9,311 nt of DNA, from NCBI GenBank assembly GCA_002418465.1, contig DIEE01000048.1:16993-26303 (forward strand), in the 5' to 3' direction. This document shows, piece by piece, positions 6,376-9,311 of this stretch. This DNA comes from Pseudomonas sp. UBA5782. Its GTDB lineage: Bacteria > Pseudomonadota > Gammaproteobacteria > Pseudomonadales > Pseudomonadaceae. Both the position numbers and the translations under genes were made by a program. Each line of letters opens with the position of its first letter. The stretch's first letter is position 1. Below the pieces are notes generated by a model, which saw only the letters and a program-made list of their open reading frames with translations, had not been told where the DNA came from and searched no databases.

Positions 6376-8295
6376 ATGGGGCATTCCGACTATCTGCAGC
6401 CGGCGATGCGCAAGTTGCGTGTGTACGCCCTCGACCCGCAGGCGTCGACGCTGATCGAGACCGCGCGGGTCAACCACGCCACGGTTTCGATTCCTTGGGA
6501 GGAGCGCTGGGAGGAGGGTGTCTCGCCGGGACCGGTGAACGAATACCTGGAGGTCATCGACGTCGATCCTGCCAGCGACCAGTTCTACCAGCCGGTGGAC
6601 CTCAACCATCCGCATCTGCTGGCGCAGGACGGCCTCACGCCGTCCGAGGGCGATCCGCGCTTCCATCAGCAGATGGTCTTCGCCGTGGCGATGAAGACCA
6701 TCAAGCTGTTCGAGCGGGCGCTGGGGCGGAAGATCTTCTGGTCGCCGATCTGGGATGGCGACAAGTACCGGCCGGTGCCCAAGCTGCGCATCTATCCGCA
6801 TGCGCTGCGCGAGGCCAACGCCTATTACAGCCCGAGCAAGAAGGCGTTGCTGTTCGGCTACTTCAAGGCCTCGCTGAGCGATCCGGGGGTGAACCTGCCG
6901 GGCGGCTGGGTGTTCACCGCGCTGTCCCACGATATCGTCGCCCACGAAACCACCCACGCGATCCTCGACGGGCTGCACCGGCGCTACATCGAATCTACCA
7001 GCGTCGACAGCCTGGCCTTCCACGAGGCGTTCGCCGACATCGTCGCGCTGATGATGCATTTCACCTTGCCGGAAGTCGTCTCCAGCCAGCTGGAAGCGCG
7101 CAGCGGCAGGCTCTCGGAACGCTCCTGGCTGACCGGGCTGGCGCGTCAGTTCGGCGAGGCGACGGGGCGCTACGCGGCGCTGCGCGAGGCGATCGACGAC
7201 AAGAACGGCGACCAATTGCCCGACCCCATGCGCCTGGCCACGCTCACCGAGCCGCACGAGCGCGGCGCGATCCTGGTGGCGGCGATATTTGACGCCTTCG
7301 TGACCATCTACGAGCAGCGCAGCGCGGACCTGATGCGCCTGTTCGCCGGCGGCGAGGAGAATCCGCGGCCGCTGGCCCCGGAACTGATCGCCCGCCTGAC
7401 CCGCGAGGCGGTGAAGTCCGCCGACCATGTGCTGCGCCTGTGCATCCGTGCGCTGGATTACCTGCCGCCGGTGGACGTGCACTTCGGCGAGTTCCTGCGC
7501 GCCATCATCACCGCCGACACCGACCTGGTGCCGGACGACCCGATGCACTATCGCCTGGCGGTGATCCAGGCGTTTCGCCGGCGCGGCATCCTGCCCGACA
7601 GGTGTCTGTCGCTGGCACCGGACAGCCTGCTCTGGGAGGCGCCGATCGACCCGCCGGCGGTGGACGAGCTGCTGCAGTTCAAGTACGCGGCGCACGGCAA
7701 GATCGCCGCGCAACTGCGCCTGACGCCGCAATACCAGCGCAGCAAGGCGTTCGCCCAGTCGGAAGAGAACCGCATGCTGGTCTGGCAATGGCTGATGCGC
7801 TCCCAGGCCAGCGACCCGCAGTGGGAGCGCACGCTCGGCGTCTGGTTCATGGCCCGCGAGGCGGCCGAAGGCATCGCCGGTTCGCTGTTTCCCGGCATGC
7901 ACGGACATGCCAGACAGCCTGCCGTGGAAGTGCATTCGGTACGCACCAGCCGGCGCGCCGGACCGGACGGGCAGGACCTGCGGCAACTGGTGATCGAGAT
8001 CACCCAGCGCCGGCGCGGCTTCCATTCCGTCGAGCGGCAGCAGGAACAGGACGGCGAGCCGCTGGCACCGGCGGAATCGGAGGATTGGGATTTCATCTTC
8101 CGCGGCGGCGCCACGCTGATCATCGACCTGCGCGATGGCTCGCTGCGCTACGTGATCCGCAAGCGCATCGACGACGCGGCGCGCCTGGATGCGCAGCGCA
8201 ACTTCCTGCAGTCCGGGCAGGCCGGCCTGGCGATGATCTATCGCGGGCCGCGCAAGCAGGACAATCCGTTCGCCATGACCCACCGCGGAGTCTGA
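6376..8295 (+). CDS. Thermolysin-like (gluzincin) zinc metallopeptidase without signal peptide
   Basis: A predicted zinc endopeptidase of 639 residues. The zinc site HETTH (190-194; H190 and H194 as ligands, E191 as general base) is followed 23 residues later by E217 in HEAFADIVA. This aligns by eye with the NEAISD motif of M4 peptidases, including the aspartate four residues on (D221). H294 in EPHERGAILVAAIFDAF may be the counterpart of the thermolysin general-acid histidine, and YRLAVIQAFRRRGIL (about 391-405) resembles the last helix of the M4 fold. About 235 residues follow as an extra region, helical then beta-rich (FRGGATLIIDLRDGSLRYVI). There is no signal peptide or thermolysin-type propeptide, so it should act in the cytosol, unlike classical secreted M4 enzymes. 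The start at 6376 is set by a strong AAGGAGG at 6363-6369. Its stop is 4 bases before the MBL gene. Substrate unknown. Confidence 0.85.
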   Translation: MGHSDYLQPAMRKLRVYALDPQASTLIETARVNHATVSIPWEERWEEGVSPGPVNEYLEVIDVDPASDQFYQPVDLNHPHLLAQDGLTPSEGDPRFHQQMVFAVAMKTIKLFERALGRKIFWSPIWDGDKYRPVPKLRIYPHALREANAYYSPSKKALLFGYFKASLSDPGVNLPGGWVFTALSHDIVAHETTHAILDGLHRRYIESTSVDSLAFHEAFADIVALMMHFTLPEVVSSQLEARSGRLSERSWLTGLARQFGEATGRYAALREAIDDKNGDQLPDPMRLATLTEPHERGAILVAAIFDAFVTIYEQRSADLMRLFAGGEENPRPLAPELIARLTREAVKSADHVLRLCIRALDYLPPVDVHFGEFLRAIITADTDLVPDDPMHYRLAVIQAFRRRGILPDRCLSLAPDSLLWEAPIDPPAVDELLQFKYAAHGKIAAQLRLTPQYQRSKAFAQSEENRMLVWQWLMRSQASDPQWERTLGVWFMAREAAEGIAGSLFPGMHGHARQPAVEVHSVRTSRRAGPDGQDLRQLVIEITQRRRGFHSVERQQEQDGEPLAPAESEDWDFIFRGGATLIIDLRDGSLRYVIRKRIDDAARLDAQRNFLQSGQAGLAMIYRGPRKQDNPFAMTHRGV

Positions 8296-8299
8296 CCCC

Positions 8300-9311
8300 A
8301 TGAGCGCGTCCATTCCCAACGGCTCGATGGCGGTGCGCATGTACCGCGGCATCCTCGGCGACTGCTTTCTGCTGCGCTACACGCAATCGGAACGCGAGGA
8401 CTGCCACATCCTCATCGACTGCGGCGTGCTGCAGAGCGTGAAGGGCGCGAAGGAGCAGATGAAGCGCATCGTCGACGACCTCCACGCGACCACCGGCGGC
8501 AGGCTGGACCTCGTGGTGCTGACCCATGAGCACCACGATCACCAGTCCGGCTTTCTCTACGAGAAGGAGCGCTTCTTCGGCGCCGACTTCAGCGTCGGCG
8601 AGTTGTGGCTGGCCTGGACCGAGAACCCCAGCGACGCGCAGGCGATCCGCCTGCACGCGCGCTTCGACAAGGTGAAACGCGCACTGGCGAAGGTCACCGC
8701 GATCGCCCGGTCGAACAGTGCCTTCAGCCAGGACCCGAGGATCGGCACGGTAACCGCGCTGGCGGAGTTCGTGCCGCCGGCCGAGGACGGCGAGGTGGCG
8801 GGCAGGAAGCAGTCGATCATCGAGCGGCTCAGGCACAAGGCCGGTGGGCAGGCGACCCGTTACCTGGAGCCAGGCGACGTGGTGCGTCCGCAAGCGGCGC
8901 CGACGCTGCGGGTCAGCGTGCTCGGCCCGCCGCGCGACGAGCAGCGCCTGCGCAAGGACCTGCCTTCGGCCGGCGCGGGCAAGGAGGTCTACCTGAGCAG
9001 CCTGGACGAGGCCATCGCGCTGGAGGACCACGCGCTGCGGGCGCTGGGCCAGCCGGTCGAGGAGGTGGCTTCGCCGTTCGCGCAGCCGCATCAGCGCAGC
9101 CTTCAGCAGGCGCAGCGCAGCGCCAGTCGCCAGCCCGACGGCGCGCTGGCGAGCGTCGAACAGCGCTATTTCGACCCCGAGCAGGCCTGGCGCAACATCG
9201 AGGACGAATGGCTGGACAGCGCCGAATGCGTGGCCCTGAAGATGGATTCCGATACCAACAACACCAGCCTGGTGCTGGCGCTGGAGTTGCCCGACGGCCA
9301 GGTGCTGCTGT
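8300..9311 (+). CDS. Metallo-beta-lactamase-fold hydrolase (3' end outside window)
   Basis: The frame is open from the ATG at 8300 to the window edge (337 residues seen). The N-terminus shows beta strands ending in LIDCG (38-42, D40), then the zinc motif THEHHDHQSG (75-84), which is the HxHxDH signature of the MBL fold. Near the edge, the stretch DTNNTSLVLALE (318-329) resembles the N-x-S-L strand seen before the distal metal-binding motif in ComEC-type MBL proteins; that motif would lie beyond the window. About 235 residues separate the two motifs, a long gap for a minimal MBL domain, and part of it is Gln/Arg/Ser-rich low complexity (about 266-286). No signal peptide is visible. GCGGAG (8285-8290) is a plausible ribosome site, and the gene starts 4 nt after the peptidase stop, so the two are probably co-translated. 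Substrate unknown: nuclease, hydrolase and lactonase activities all occur in this fold. Confidence 0.85.
   Translation, partial: MSASIPNGSMAVRMYRGILGDCFLLRYTQSEREDCHILIDCGVLQSVKGAKEQMKRIVDDLHATTGGRLDLVVLTHEHHDHQSGFLYEKERFFGADFSVGELWLAWTENPSDAQAIRLHARFDKVKRALAKVTAIARSNSAFSQDPRIGTVTALAEFVPPAEDGEVAGRKQSIIERLRHKAGGQATRYLEPGDVVRPQAAPTLRVSVLGPPRDEQRLRKDLPSAGAGKEVYLSSLDEAIALEDHALRALGQPVEEVASPFAQPHQRSLQQAQRSASRQPDGALASVEQRYFDPEQAWRNIEDEWLDSAECVALKMDSDTNNTSLVLALELPDGQVLL

Noticed and set aside
6259..8352. A 697-codon open frame on the - strand opposite the metallopeptidase
   Set aside because: The + strand protein carries a full zinc site, strong ribosome site and close spacing to its neighbour. The opposite frame shows no recognisable domain and is the usual mirror of GC-rich third positions.
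8120..9091. A 323-codon - strand frame opposite the MBL gene
   Set aside because: The + strand has the THEHHDH metal motif and is open to the window edge; the - frame is Arg/Ala/Val-rich without motifs.

Overview
The window looks like Pseudomonas or a close relative. It is GC-rich throughout with strong G/C preference at third codon positions. It holds a SagS/GacS-type hybrid sensor kinase, a DUF815 ATPase and a free-methionine sulfoxide reductase gene, plus a tRNA-Glu/tRNA-Gly pair, a grouping I associate from memory with Pseudomonas chromosomes. The species cannot be fixed from the sequence alone.

Left part (1-3690, housekeeping or core-like): the 5' part of a membrane-bound hybrid sensor histidine kinase runs leftward off the window. 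Divergent from it is a two-gene unit, a DUF815 AAA+ ATPase and a GAF-fold free methionine-(R)-sulfoxide reductase, coupled by an ATGA stop/start overlap. Tail-to-tail with the reductase, 10 bases away, is a leftward gene for a 256-residue single-pass membrane protein of unknown function.

Middle (3691-4215): a sigma-70 promoter with an AT-rich upstream element and a GC-rich discriminator drives tRNA-Glu(TTC) and tRNA-Gly(GCC), which are only 2 nt apart. A strong A-tract/hairpin/T-tract terminator follows. It can serve both the tRNAs and the leftward patatin gene that converges on it.

Right part (4216-9311, more accessory in character): a leftward patatin-like lipase gene is divergent from a rightward run of three genes: a Sec-exported or membrane-anchored protein of unknown function, a 639-residue thermolysin-like (gluzincin) metallopeptidase without a signal peptide, and a metallo-beta-lactamase-fold protein cut by the window edge. 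The last two genes are 4 nt apart. A lipase, a cytosolic protease, an MBL-fold hydrolase and a membrane protein side by side beside tRNA genes is the most unusual content here. It could be an undescribed multi-enzyme system, for example for defence or stress. That is inference from gene content only. Nothing in the sequence proves a shared function, and base composition does not obviously set the region apart from the rest.
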